Below, in pieces: positions 32,901-34,979 of a stretch of 64,000 nucleotides of DNA. The DNA comes from Anodontia alba. Its lineage: Eukaryota; Mollusca; Bivalvia; Lucinida; Lucinidae. A model generated the notes under the pieces. It made no database searches. It had not been told where the DNA came from and saw nothing but the letters and a program-made list of their open reading frames with translations. Positions within the stretch are counted from its first letter, which is position 1. Each line of letters starts with the position of its first letter. Location: positions 15,239,211 to 15,303,210 of the forward strand of contig OZ024821.1 of NCBI GenBank assembly GCA_964016985.1, written 5' to 3'. The translations under genes and the position numbers were made by a program.

Positions 32901-32992
32901 ATTGGTCAGAGGGAATTTCAAGTCCAGTGCCACCTATTGGACATGCAAACAAGGGACGTCACCAGCATCCAAATGAGGCTGTGTATATATAA
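308..32992 (+). CDS. Notch: Notch receptor gene, 3' two thirds (22 exons)
   Basis: This is the single-pass cell-surface receptor for Delta/Serrate-type ligands; after furin, ADAM and gamma-secretase cuts its intracellular part acts with CSL in the nucleus. Exons: 308-541, 1267-1372, 2417-2763, 5381-5614, 7386-7779, 9523-9727, 10520-10676, 11861-12056, 13637-13992, 15589-15692, 16484-16685, 18898-19073, 20351-20907, 22650-22801, 24863-25094, 26283-26376, 27084-27137, 27219-27567, 28172-28323, 29875-30022, 30706-30803, 31709-32992. I placed each boundary on an AG acceptor and a GT donor (one GC). All 21 junctions keep phase and the sum is 5,831 coding bases. Domain order is EGF repeats, three LNRs, HD domain, TM, RAM, ankyrin repeats, then PEST tail ending in EAVYI. 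The 5' exons are outside the window. EGF numbers below assume the usual 36 repeats and come from motif alignment by eye, so they are inference; the gene identity is not in doubt. Confidence 0.97.
600..830. repeat. B-family MITE with a duplicated left arm
   Basis: Contains acatatgttgtgggtactc...gcctaggc...gagtaccc-type hairpin. About 50 bp of the left arm (620-668) is repeated at 672-722. The rest of the intron 542-1266 holds a T-family fragment near 1018-1075 and nothing else I recognise. Confidence 0.7.
1267..1372 (+). CDS. Notch: Notch exon: end of EGF16, most of EGF17
   Basis: Acceptor tttcag at 1261-1266; donor gtgagt after 1372 (phase 1 in, phase 2 out). It reads [10 protein letters not shown] then C-x4-C spacing to CHCRPG. 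The Gly codon GG|T is completed by the first base of the next exon, which fixes both splice sites. Confidence 0.95.
1393..1510. repeat. H-family half element
   Basis: Starts like an H element (taactctttgcact, tttcagcagacgaca, aaaataggctttgacattt) but lacks the matching second arm. Sequence 1520-1770 is AT-rich with an R-family fragment (atctatgcagtctgatcagg) near 1725-1755. Confidence 0.55.
1778..2145. mobile_element. K-family MITE, TA-flanked
   Basis: Terminal inverted repeat cagtcgaacctcagtggctc with its reverse at the other end (gagccattgaggttatactg), flanked by TA on both sides as in Tc1/mariner-type elements. The centre carries the tactcattagaa hairpin also found in families A and B. 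Other copies: about 39660-39995 and a half copy at 26399-26475. Confidence 0.7.
2158..2270. repeat. Q-family dispersed repeat
   Basis: About 110 bp from tgtatgaatggagatcaaag to ttcacttgacatt recurs at 31559-31670 with around 85% identity by eye. No terminal structure seen. Confidence 0.55.
2417..2763 (+). CDS. Notch: Notch exon: end of EGF17, EGF18, EGF19, most of EGF20
   Basis: Acceptor ttgtag at 2411-2416; donor gtaagc after 2763 (phase 2 in, phase 1 out). It holds FTGYDCEI, then repeats starting INEC, IDEC and IDYC. EGF19 has the shortened C2-C3 loop CVHGIC. Confidence 0.95.
2777..3016. mobile_element. B-family MITE
   Basis: Ends catagctcttgataaggca and tcttatctagacctgtgg form an inverted repeat. 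Inside is a long hairpin whose arms read catatgttgtggg..actcattagaagcgcctca. The outer left arm is partly duplicated at 2855-2905. A poly(A) tract follows at about 3118-3150 and a degraded B fragment at 3300-3405. Confidence 0.75.
3411..5018. mobile_element. L-family inverted-repeat element holding the LINE fragment
   Basis: Left edge reads tgtatttgacctaattac and the right edge taattagggcgaatatggta, an imperfect inverted repeat. The same ends recur at 40155-40720 and 42708-43104 without a LINE. The LINE copy at 3569-4762 appears to have inserted in, or been captured by, this element. Between 4780 and 4930 lies a hairpin-type core with gtgggtacccattt. Confidence 0.55.
3569..4762 (-). pseudogene. 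Decayed non-LTR retrotransposon reverse transcriptase, 5' truncated
   Basis: Read on the minus strand, the fragment has RT motifs [14 protein letters not shown] and [11 protein letters not shown], then a C2H2/PHD-like finger (about 4274-4405), then FCYLGDML. After a frameshift near 4080 it continues [28 protein letters not shown] and [10 protein letters not shown] in a second frame. After another shift near 3665 it continues [17 protein letters not shown] to a stop at 3569. The N-terminal endonuclease and early RT are missing beyond 4762. Two frameshifts make it dead. It lies in a Notch intron, opposite in sense. Confidence 0.88.
5381..5614 (+). CDS. Notch: Notch exon: end of EGF20, EGF21, most of EGF22
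   Basis: Acceptor gttttcag ends at 5380; donor gtatgg after 5614 (phase 1 both). EGF21 reads [17 protein letters not shown]22 begins LDPCNPNRC and has the longer C3-C4 loop with NYTDYQC, a feature shared with EGF22 of other Notch receptors, which supports the numbering. Confidence 0.95.
5640..6012. mobile_element. R-family fragment and B-family MITE
   Basis: 5640-5730 has an R-type gatcagactgcaaatg piece. 5822-6010 is a B element with ends aggtctagataaggg and agtgccttaactagtgctat and a hairpin centred on ccttggtgagg. Confidence 0.7.
6153..6346. mobile_element. F-family TTAA-type MITE (reverse)
   Basis: Ends TTAACCCTTGTCCTGCTGAA and gcaggacaagggttaa. Contains the core caaacagtgcagatcc and a shortened central hairpin. 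TTAA ends suggest a piggyBac-type origin. Other F copies: 11362-11545, 12241-12445, 30334-30547, 34254-34468, 35311-35523, 40258-40468, 47188-47402, 54751-54964. Confidence 0.8.
6387..6667. mobile_element. A-family MITE (diverged copy)
   Basis: Starts catcacgaaaacaggcctat and ends in a decayed inverse. Includes the strand-specific block cccacttttatatagtaaaa and a hairpin with catagattgt arms. See the A-family entry at 19152 for the full structure. Confidence 0.75.
6795..7215. repeat. M-family TTAA-type MITE followed by an H-like hairpin
   Basis: 6796-7002 starts taaccctttcagccttgaat and ends ctgaaagggttaa, with a gatgagacggctc hairpin and the cacactgtttgc-type core. At 7090-7180 arms around gaatcatctgcctat / ataggcagatgattc form a second hairpin. 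Other M copies: 41496-41690 and 41953-42157. Confidence 0.7.
7386..7779 (+). CDS. Notch: Notch exon: EGF22 end, EGF23 (8 Cys), EGF24, EGF25, start of EGF26
   Basis: Acceptor ctcttcag ends at 7385; donor gtaaaa after 7779 (phase 1 in, phase 2 out). EGF23 is unusual: [18 protein letters not shown] has two extra cysteines between C1 and C2. EGF24 (HNDC) and EGF25 (IDEC) are regular. The exon stops just after NDCTN, the first cysteine of EGF26. Confidence 0.95.
7811..9522. repeat. Notch intron made of five successive MITEs (G, H, G, I, E)
   Basis: 7811-8048 is a G element; 8060-8275 an H element, followed by an H-like remnant to 8470; 8485-8712 a second G in reverse; 8815-9100 an I-family inverted repeat; 9102-9358 an E element ending acaactgggccctgg. 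Almost all of this 1.7-kb intron is thus mobile DNA. G ends are taacccttaaactgc and gctttaagggtt. Confidence 0.7.
9523..9727 (+). CDS. Notch: Notch exon: EGF26 (C2-C6) and EGF27
   Basis: Acceptor ctttcag ends at 9522; donor gtagga after 9727 (phase 2 in, phase 0 out). It starts [18 protein letters not shown] and ends GFQGPTCK. The NDC..SSC pairing across the intron resembles EGF26 of vertebrate Notch. Confidence 0.95.
9728..10519. repeat. Intron with low-complexity tracts and a dispersed repeat
   Basis: 9838-9925 is T-rich then A17. 10200-10480 contains a gtgtgtctgtccactgg..ctgtctgtcggtc segment with ataacttgagtaaatgtgaa and tttcaccaaacttggtgtg; this type of sequence is common as a dispersed repeat in molluscs (from memory, unverified). 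Confidence 0.4.
10520..10676 (+). CDS. Notch: Notch exon: EGF28 and first part of EGF29
   Basis: Acceptor cttttctag ends at 10519; donor gtaagt after 10676 (phase 0 in, phase 1 out). Reads [15 protein letters not shown], then VSCEVAAS, the characteristic non-consensus start of EGF29 seen in fly and vertebrate Notch. This anchors the repeat numbering. Confidence 0.95.
10690..10880. repeat. Decayed C-family element
   Basis: Contains aaagatggacctgaaattgt and ends ttttataaaggggttgtgt, similar to the interior and right end of C elements at 34645-34850 and 42392-42617, but the left end is lost. Confidence 0.5.
11005..11297 (+). mobile_element. tRNA-derived SINE, full length, with 15-bp target duplications
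   Basis: The head has a tRNA-like A box (TGGCTCAGTTGG, 11015-11026) and B box (GGTTCGACTCC, 11059-11069), followed by a conserved body (gggcagttgtcag, ccccattgggttgac) and an aaac-type tail. Perfect 15-bp repeats ctaatagttcttctg flank it at 10990-11004 and 11298-11312, showing insertion by retrotransposition. It lies in the intron between Notch exons 10520 and 11861. Confidence 0.93.
11362..11815. repeat. F element missing its hairpin, then SINE tail inside an I-like repeat
   Basis: 11362-11545 keeps both F ends but lost one arm of the central hairpin. 11545-11815 begins and ends with I-family flanks (ggggaatggttacacttg; caggaagtcacaaaattgtc) and is interrupted by a headless SINE tail at about 11600-11750. 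Confidence 0.6.
11861..12056 (+). CDS. Notch: Notch exon: rest of EGF29, most of EGF30
   Basis: Acceptor tgtttttcag ends at 11860; donor gtaagt after 12056 (phase 1 in, phase 2 out). Reads [18 protein letters not shown] and then [15 protein letters not shown], ending CTCARG. Confidence 0.95.
12120..13612. repeat. Intron with B fragment, F, E, G and H elements and a 17-mer triplication
   Basis: 12120-12225 B fragment; 12241-12445 F; 12515-12760 E (ends gggcccagttgttcaaagc and gaacaactgggtcc); 12906-13148 G with a hairpin centred on ctcctttaggag; 13304-13354 three perfect tandem copies of a 17-mer gtaaccaacagaattat; 13410-13612 H with poly(T). Together they fill most of the intron. Confidence 0.7.
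13637..13992 (+). CDS. Notch: Notch exon: EGF30 end, EGF31, EGF32, most of EGF33
   Basis: Acceptor aattttag ends at 13636; donor gtgaac after 13992 (phase 2 in, phase 1 out). EGF31 starts IDDC, EGF32 starts HNDC, EGF33 starts VNECLSNPC and has the typical long spacing to [12 protein letters not shown]. Confidence 0.95.
14095..15400. repeat. Intron with G, N, O, R and I elements
   Basis: 14095-14322 G in reverse; 14347-14420 a lone core hairpin; 14483-14706 N element ending ctacaatgggttaa; 14706-14890 O-like remnant; 15057-15105 R palindrome (gatcagactgcatagatgca); 15180-15380 I element. 15400-15588 shows a GTT run and no gene. Confidence 0.6.
15589..15692 (+). CDS. Notch: Notch exon: end of EGF33, most of EGF34
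   Basis: Acceptor tatttcag ends at 15588; donor gtaagg after 15692 (phase 1 in, phase 0 out). Reads [15 protein letters not shown] to CKCQQ. Too short to stand out as an ORF, but the frame, cysteine spacing and phases are exact. Confidence 0.93.
15728..16380. repeat. B MITE, SINE head and P-family core
   Basis: 15728-15916 is a B element whose hairpin arms (about 40 nt around a single central base near 15811) match perfectly. 16000-16080 is a SINE tRNA-like head (ggtggctcagttgg, gggtttgattcc) without the usual body. 16140-16380 has poly(T) and a P element with core caatgtagaccctgatcag. A P copy recurs at 36300-36525. Confidence 0.65.
16484..16685 (+). CDS. Notch: Notch exon: EGF34 end, EGF35, first half of EGF36; GC donor
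   Basis: Acceptor tgttacag ends at 16483. Reads [16 protein letters not shown], a full EGF35, then [15 protein letters not shown]. The donor is gcaagt at 16686, a GC-AG intron: no GT nearby preserves phase 1, and the rest of EGF36 follows in the next exon. Confidence 0.92.
16735..17190. repeat. I-family and B-family elements
   Basis: 16740-16960 is an I element with ctaaaaggaaagaatttgct / agcaaattctttccttttag arms. 17039-17180 is a B element with the tcagcaagatgc loop. Confidence 0.65.
17284..17386. repeat. Inverted repeat enclosing a tandem duplication
   Basis: cttagacaaacaatatt near 17285 and its reverse complement aatattgtttgtctaag near 17370 bracket two copies of ttcattgayaaatacaggta. 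The rest to about 17724 shows no gene. Confidence 0.6.
17724..18665. repeat. J composite repeat, copy 1, with internal tandem units and C23 tract
   Basis: Begins aagtccaggaagagctat and ends atagctcttgtt. Internally it has four to five tandem units of about 160 bp, each with ggttcatatttggtatgatg, ccaaagttttattcagcaat and cctcaaggtcaaggtca. 18359-18381 is a run of 23 C. A second copy is at 22829-23834 in a later Notch intron. Confidence 0.75.
18840..18905 (+). repeat. 33-bp tandem duplication of a splice acceptor
   Basis: Copies 18840-18872 and 18873-18905 differ at two bases, and each contains tttattttatccag|gttac. Both acceptors (exon start 18865 or 18898) keep phase 1. Use of the first adds 11 residues with no stop. 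Confidence 0.85.
18898..19073 (+). CDS. Notch: Notch exon: end of EGF36, linker, start of LNR-A
   Basis: Phase 1 in, phase 0 out; donor gtaagt after 19073. Reads [16 protein letters not shown], a 31-residue linker rich in Thr/Pro/Ile, then [16 protein letters not shown] of LNR-A. An upstream in-frame acceptor at 18865 would add 11 residues. I chose 18898 because it gives normal EGF C3-C4 spacing. Confidence 0.92.
19152..19430. mobile_element. A-family MITE, typical copy
   Basis: About 279 bp. Ends catcacgaaaacatgcctat and ataggcatgttttcgtaatg form a 20-bp inverted repeat. Inside is a near-perfect hairpin (arms about 45 nt, gtgggtactcgttagaactg) and an asymmetric block with aaccccacttttatatagta. 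Ten copies in this window: 6387, 19152, 28511, 35883, 45033, 45508 (left end lost), 50045, 51878, 57592, 61740. Confidence 0.85.
19690..20245. repeat. B MITE, N remnant and C/A-rich tract
   Basis: 19690-19861 is a B element with a shortened loop. 19925-20050 resembles the right part of N (actaaaatgggttaa). 20187-20245 is a polypyrimidine stretch followed by CA repeats. Confidence 0.55.
20351..20907 (+). CDS. Notch: Notch exon: LNR-A end, LNR-B, LNR-C, HD (NOD) with furin site
   Basis: Acceptor ctcatttcag ends at 20350; donor gtgagt after 20907 (phase 0 in, phase 2 out). The three LNRs each have six cysteines with the acidic calcium-binding ends (DADDC, YDGFDC, WDGLDC). The NOD part runs from [14 protein letters not shown] to FAWYDNN. 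RLRR at 20840-20851 fits a furin-type S1 cleavage site. This is the negative regulatory region that hides the S2 site until ligand pulls. Confidence 0.96.
20968..21350. repeat. C-family MITE and B-like fragment
   Basis: 20968-21192 matches C elements, with caacctctttataacacgg at the left, ataaagaggttgtggtgta at the right and a tatagattatattgaaaa hairpin. 21195-21350 is a diverged B element. Confidence 0.65.
21360..21785 (+). repeat. 213-bp tandem duplication
   Basis: Unit 21360-21572 is repeated at 21573-21785 with only a handful of differences (for example gtttgtgtg versus gttagtgtg). It includes ttatctgaagctatgggtc, tgtgtatgtacatgta and aaagccaacagggcttttt. It is non-coding although it leaves short frames open. 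Confidence 0.9.
21853..22396. mobile_element. D-family MITE, TA-flanked
   Basis: About 544 bp with ends CAGTCGACTCTCGTTATCTC and gagataacgagagtcgactg, flanked by TA dinucleotides as for Tc1/mariner types. Other copies: 29101-29671 (with a nested E), 62216-62518, and a left-truncated one ending at 63868. Confidence 0.85.
22410..22593. mobile_element. H-family TTAA-type MITE
   Basis: Begins taatccttaaactgctaagc and ends gtgctttatgggttaat, with a hairpin agactctgcctagcagat. More H-type copies: 25112-25275, 25430-25640, 33674-33905, 34072-34257, 36817-37070, 43301-43495, 43808-43984, 44830-45035, 45890-46069, 46556-46766, 48250-48420, 52727-52930. Confidence 0.6.
22650..22801 (+). CDS. Notch: Notch exon: C-terminal half of HD domain (NODP)
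   Basis: Acceptor ctttcag ends at 22649; donor gtaagt after 22801 (phase 2 in, phase 1 out). Contains [19 protein letters not shown], with the Cys pair typical of NODP, then LPIVDVE, where the ADAM (S2) cut would lie near the membrane. Confidence 0.94.
22829..23834. repeat. J composite repeat, copy 2
   Basis: Same order as copy 1 (17724-18665), same direction, with five units of about 160 bp and the same end block (aaatgccataacatt, cagtgcagacccagatca, tccagtatc, agctcttgtt). It lacks the long C run. Confidence 0.75.
23838..24862. repeat. Intron remainder: N and E fragments, a hairpin, M-like element with 53-bp tandem
   Basis: 23838-23950 is half an N element interrupted by a truncated E (23955-24100). 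24430-24480 is a hairpin with ttttatatttgcc arms around gatcgtc/gacgatc. 24575-24835 is M-like; a 53-bp segment starting gaagtttatacg at 24651 is repeated exactly at 24704, including the core cagtgtagatccag. Confidence 0.6.
24863..25094 (+). CDS. Notch: Notch exon: juxtamembrane, transmembrane helix, RAM start
   Basis: Acceptor tttaacag ends at 24862; donor gtaagt after 25094 (phase 1 in, phase 2 out). A helix of about 21 residues rich in Val/Leu/Ile (24916-24978) is followed by TRKRAR stop-transfer residues and WFPEGFF (W at 25006), the CSL-binding RAM motif. RRSKRHG further on fits a nuclear localisation signal. Confidence 0.96.
25095..26282. repeat. Intron with two H-type elements and CA repeats
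   Basis: 25112-25275 and 25430-25640 are H-type hairpins. 26035-26120 contains a short duplication (tagtttttcagt.gaaaaggcaca) and CA repeats. No gene is seen. Confidence 0.5.
26283..26376 (+). CDS. Notch: Notch exon: RAM-to-ankyrin linker
   Basis: Acceptor tcttttacag ends at 26282; donor gtaagt after 26376 (phase 2 in, phase 0 out). Reads about 31 residues, acidic and Asn-rich, with [14 protein letters not shown]. The W-D block resembles the same position in other invertebrate Notch proteins. Confidence 0.9.
26377..27083. repeat. Intron with K half copy, GT and poly(A) tracts
   Basis: 26399-26475 is the left half of a K element (tacagtcgtacttcagtcg). 26805-26825 is a GT run and 26885-26910 a poly(A). 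27044-27108 begins the duplicated exon unit described in the findings. Confidence 0.5.
27084..27137 (+). CDS. Notch: Notch candidate cassette mini-exon (18 codons)
   Basis: Acceptor attttcag ends at 27083; donor gtaata follows 27137. It is 54 nt, phase 0 on both sides, so it can be skipped or included without a frame change. It encodes [18 protein letters not shown], whose first half repeats the start of the next exon (LERQLEAV). The intron to the next exon is only 81 nt, has no stop in frame and is divisible by three. Whether the exon is used needs RNA data. Confidence 0.65.
27219..27567 (+). CDS. Notch: Notch exon: start of ankyrin domain with acidic Ser insert
   Basis: Acceptor attttacag ends at 27218; donor gtaaac after 27567 (phase 0 in, phase 1 out). 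Contains [14 protein letters not shown] and [17 protein letters not shown] (ankyrin 1), an insert [18 protein letters not shown], then [20 protein letters not shown]. Order and motifs match the first ankyrin repeats of Notch. Confidence 0.95.
27584..27733. mobile_element. CpG-rich palindromic element with perfect 86-bp inverted repeat
   Basis: Ends cccagcgggcac and gtgcctgccggg are inverted repeats (10 of 12). Inside, 27637-27679 and 27680-27722 are exact reverse complements with no spacer. The unit aacgtcgcctcaacgtcga occurs as a tandem on the left arm. It lies 16 bp past a Notch exon donor. The ends recall a type of repeat common in marine invertebrates (from memory, unverified). Confidence 0.85.
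27734..28171. other. Rest of this Notch intron: degraded B fragment only
   Basis: 27745-27870 resembles a decayed B element (ccatgaaaatgcatgttgc, gcctcagtgagttg). No coding sequence is seen. Confidence 0.4.
28172..28323 (+). CDS. Notch: Notch exon: ankyrin repeats (middle)
   Basis: Acceptor atgttacag ends at 28171; donor gtaggt after 28323 (phase 1 in, phase 0 out). Reads [18 protein letters not shown] and [19 protein letters not shown], closely matching the same repeats in other Notch receptors. Confidence 0.96.
28343..28909 (+). mobile_element. tRNA-derived SINE split by an A-family MITE
   Basis: The head (gtggcgcagtgggatgcgc; caagttcgacccccgccgg) and body are as in the SINE at 11005. At gttgtcag the SINE is interrupted by an A element (28511-28789) and resumes ttctggcgaaagaatg. 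The flanks cccatttcaaa and cccattttaaa may be an aged target duplication. Confidence 0.88.
28511..28789. mobile_element. A-family MITE nested in a SINE
   Basis: Ends cattacgaaaacacgcctat and ataggcatgttttcgtgatg. Hairpin centred on gcctcgccgaggc. Orientation is opposite to the copy at 19152. Confidence 0.88.
29101..29671. mobile_element. D-family MITE with a nested E element
   Basis: D ends cagtggactttcattatctc and gagataacaagagttgactg, TA on both sides. At 29367-29610 an E element (gaccagttgttcaaag to gaacaactgggcccag) interrupts it. The E hairpin arms read gtgagtagcttttgcac / gcaaaagctactcac. Confidence 0.85.
29875..30022 (+). CDS. Notch: Notch exon: ankyrin repeat (middle)
   Basis: Acceptor after a T11 tract, tttgcag ending at 29874; donor gtaata after 30022 (phase 0 in, phase 1 out). 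Reads [18 protein letters not shown] and [18 protein letters not shown]. Confidence 0.95.
30105..30265 (+). mobile_element. Second SINE family (tRNA-type head, short body)
   Basis: Has gtggccatgcagttagca (A-box-like), gattggaatcc (B-box-like) and a body with gacttaaatgatggcaaaag and gacataaaactccaaaag. A reverse copy of the same kind lies at 55825-55985. Confidence 0.65.
30334..30547. mobile_element. F-family MITE, typical copy
   Basis: Ends ttaacccttcttttgctaaa and agcatgacaagggttaa. Core caaacagtgtagatccagat leads into a hairpin cagttggcttccgaagaagc. The asymmetric right part has aagtaatctgattggct. Confidence 0.85.
30706..30803 (+). CDS. Notch: Notch exon: ankyrin repeat (late)
   Basis: Acceptor gtgttccag ends at 30705; donor gtaggt after 30803 (phase 1 in, phase 0 out). 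Reads [20 protein letters not shown] and [11 protein letters not shown], the most conserved ankyrin block of Notch. Confidence 0.96.
30838..31700. repeat. B fragment joined to SINE tail, then R and Q repeats
   Basis: 30838-30957 is a B element cut in its right arm at cttctgatgag, where a headless SINE (30957-31192) continues. 31385-31440 is R-type. 31559-31670 is the second Q copy. Confidence 0.6.
31709..32992 (+). CDS. Notch: Notch last exon: last ankyrin repeat and C-terminal tail
   Basis: Acceptor attttcag ends at 31708; stop TAA at 32990-32992. It opens with [17 protein letters not shown] and [18 protein letters not shown]. The tail has basic stretches, PPTY at 32195-32206 (a Nedd4/Su(dx)-type WW-binding site), a polyglutamine run near 32392-32427, LTPSPDS at 32837-32857 (Fbw7-type phosphodegron by position and sequence), WSSSSPHS with DWSEG at 32867-32914, and the ending EAVYI as in insect Notch. 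It is 428 codons, shorter than the fly tail. Confidence 0.97.
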   Translation, partial: DETPLFLAAREGSYETAKTLLDHYANREITDHMDRLPRDAASERMHHDILQLLDEYRLNSPTEMTLPNGLPTSPNGYPPFMHPPNKAKPKQRRTKNNGQINMKDILSYPNGTKPNGLPQKKSKPKRKSASVQRNGRSQNRDSSVGTLSPGDSVESPNGYDMTPPTYDNVCGQSQLMLRHAQLNELDEHVVACALQNNMDDHHVMSNHYKGDMRLDQHHGMEMMPNEWIQQHQQQQQQQQLSRSPMSVTNSIPTPPSNNPSHNSPINHDGKLSPVKGKAGLPTSPPHYLAMQQHAQRNRPQKSPHHYHIDNYPFNNENNHNMDTNIPQYTNIYERQQRVSTPMQVSHIPQYPTPPSQHSYGGPDATPPNGLALPDNILTPSPDSPGHWSSSSPHSAQSDWSEGISSPVPPIGHANKGRHQHPNEAVYI

Positions 32993-33670
32993 GAAGACGC
33001 TGTTGGTGATTCCCACATTCTTACATGTGCTGTGCAACATTTAATTTTGAAACAGGGATGCTACAATTTGTATGGGACTTGTTTAACCCATTTATACTGA
33101 GTGTACTCTTCTACATTAATTATTTAGACCAGTTCATTTCCAATATAAGGAGTGTCTGGTTAGTTTTAATTGTTACCATGTTTTATAACAATTCCTGTCC
33201 TAAATGCAAACAGTGTAGACCCTGATCAGATGCAGCATTCTGTGGCGTTGGATTCGGGTCTACACTGTTTGCCAATGTCCATTTTATGAGACGCTTGGCA
33301 TAATTGGTTAATTAATGGTGCAAGTAATTAAGCCGTTTCATTGTGAATGGTAGAATAGTAAAAAAATAGAAGAAAAAGAAAAATTAAAAGAAAGGATTTC
33401 AGATGCATTTTCATAGATAGCATTTAGTCCAATGGATTAACTAATAATTCTGAATTGTAGTTTATGGATTGCAGACTGTTCAGGAAGATAAGCTAAGTTC
33501 AGATTCAGAAGTCACCAGATACTGGAGGAATTTTATAATATGCTATAGTTTAAAAGGAGCATTTATTTCTTTGCTTTTATAGAAATGTACATTAGCATTT
33601 ACAGGATATATATTCAACATGCGGTGCAAAATTGTTTTATTAAATGTGCTTTATATTCTGTGAAATCAGG
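32993..33670 (+). other. Probable Notch 3' UTR with a MITE inside
   Basis: Sequence after the stop is partly unique. An O-family element (about 33085-33310) with the shared hairpin core sits within it. ATTAAA at 33639-33644 and AATAAA at 33949-33954 are possible poly(A) signals. The true end cannot be fixed from sequence. Confidence 0.35.
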
Positions 33671-33673
33671 CAT

Positions 33674-33817
33674 TAAGCTTTAAAGTGCCAGTTACAATTG
33701 CAGCAGATGACATTTTGATTTTTTAGTATTTTTCAGAGTAAATGAGACTTGATATTTCATGTGAATTGTCTGCTAGGCAGACAATTCACATGAAATGTCA
33801 AGTCCTATTTTCTCTGA

Positions 33818-33849
<32 letters not shown>

Positions 33850-34257
33850 TTAAGATTAAGAATGTCGTCTACTGCAAATTTGCCTAGCACTTTTAGGATT
33901 ATATCAGGCAGAAACTAAGTTTGGTTTACAGGTGAAGAAGAGCTTGCAAATAAACTTGCTGCTTATGATGAAGTAAAACTTGGAGAGCATTACATTTTTA
34001 ATTTGATGTTTTTTTTATTTGGAGGAGGATTCTTGTTGTTGGATATTTTTATGCAGCTTTATAAGTTAGCCCTTAAAGCACCGTTCAGGACTTTTTGCAG
34101 ATGGCATTCTCAGATATTTTTGTTTTATTTCTGAGAAAATGAGAAAATTGCCTAGCAGACAATTCACCTGAAATATCAAACCTCATTTTCACAAAAAAAT
34201 TATAAAAAAGAAATGTTTTAGAATTTCATCTGGAGCTGTAATGTCTTGCACTTTAAC
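33674..34257. repeat. Two H-type elements past the Notch gene
   Basis: 33674-33905 has exact arms around gaattgtctgctaggcagac and an A-rich tract. 34072-34257 is a more decayed copy. Between them is unique sequence with AATAAA at 33949. Confidence 0.6.
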
Positions 34258-34885
34258 CCTTGTCCTGCTGAACCCAGATATGTCTTGCTTTTGAAAACAG
34301 TGTAGATCCAGATTAGTTGGCTTTTGAGAAAGCCAACTGATCTGGATCTGCACTGTTTGTCATTAAGTATGTGAATTTGTATCAACAACTAGGATCAAGT
34401 AATCTGATTGGCTGAAAATTTGAAATGGGCGTGGCATCTTAAATTATTCAGCATGACAAGGGTTAAAGGTAAAGAATAACTATCATTAGCTCTAGATAAG
34501 ACCCTTTTTTTCAAAGGAAAAGTACTGATATTTTTCTTATTTCTCAAGAAAACATGTTATGTGTATTCTTAAGAAGGGCCTTGCTGAGGCACTTCTAATG
34601 AGCACCTACAACATGTTTTCATTTCAGAAATAAGAAAACTATTACACCACAACCTCTTTATAACACTATTATTGAGGTCCATACCATAAAAAAACGTGTT
34701 ATAGCCAAACCAAAATGTATATATTATATTGAAAAATGACCATTTATGGTCATTTTTCAATATAATCTATACATTTTTGGGATCCATCTTTGAACCGTGT
34801 TATAACCAGAACCCTGTTAGAACAAACCAAGTTATAAAGAGGTTGTAGTGTATGTGGATATCACCTCTTACCTGGAGCTATGATT
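34254..34885. mobile_element. F element, then B element with nested C
   Basis: 34254-34468 is F. A B element begins tagctctagataagacc at 34487 and ends cttacctggagctatg near 34883. Its right arm is interrupted by a C element at 34645-34850 with TA at 34643-34644 and 34851-34852. C ends are caccacaacctctttataac and ttataaagaggttgtagtg. Confidence 0.82.
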
Positions 34886-34979
34886 ATCCATCCTGGAATC
34901 CTGATATTTGTTTTGCATATAATGGCTTGCATGTAGAAGTGCTAACATTATGCATAAGGGCATGTGATACGCTAGGTGG

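Noticed and set aside
33664..33680. agcttta as a Brd-box-type regulatory site in the Notch 3' UTR
   Set aside because: It is at the edge of an H-family element; the 7-mer is expected by chance in AT-rich DNA and has no repeats nearby.
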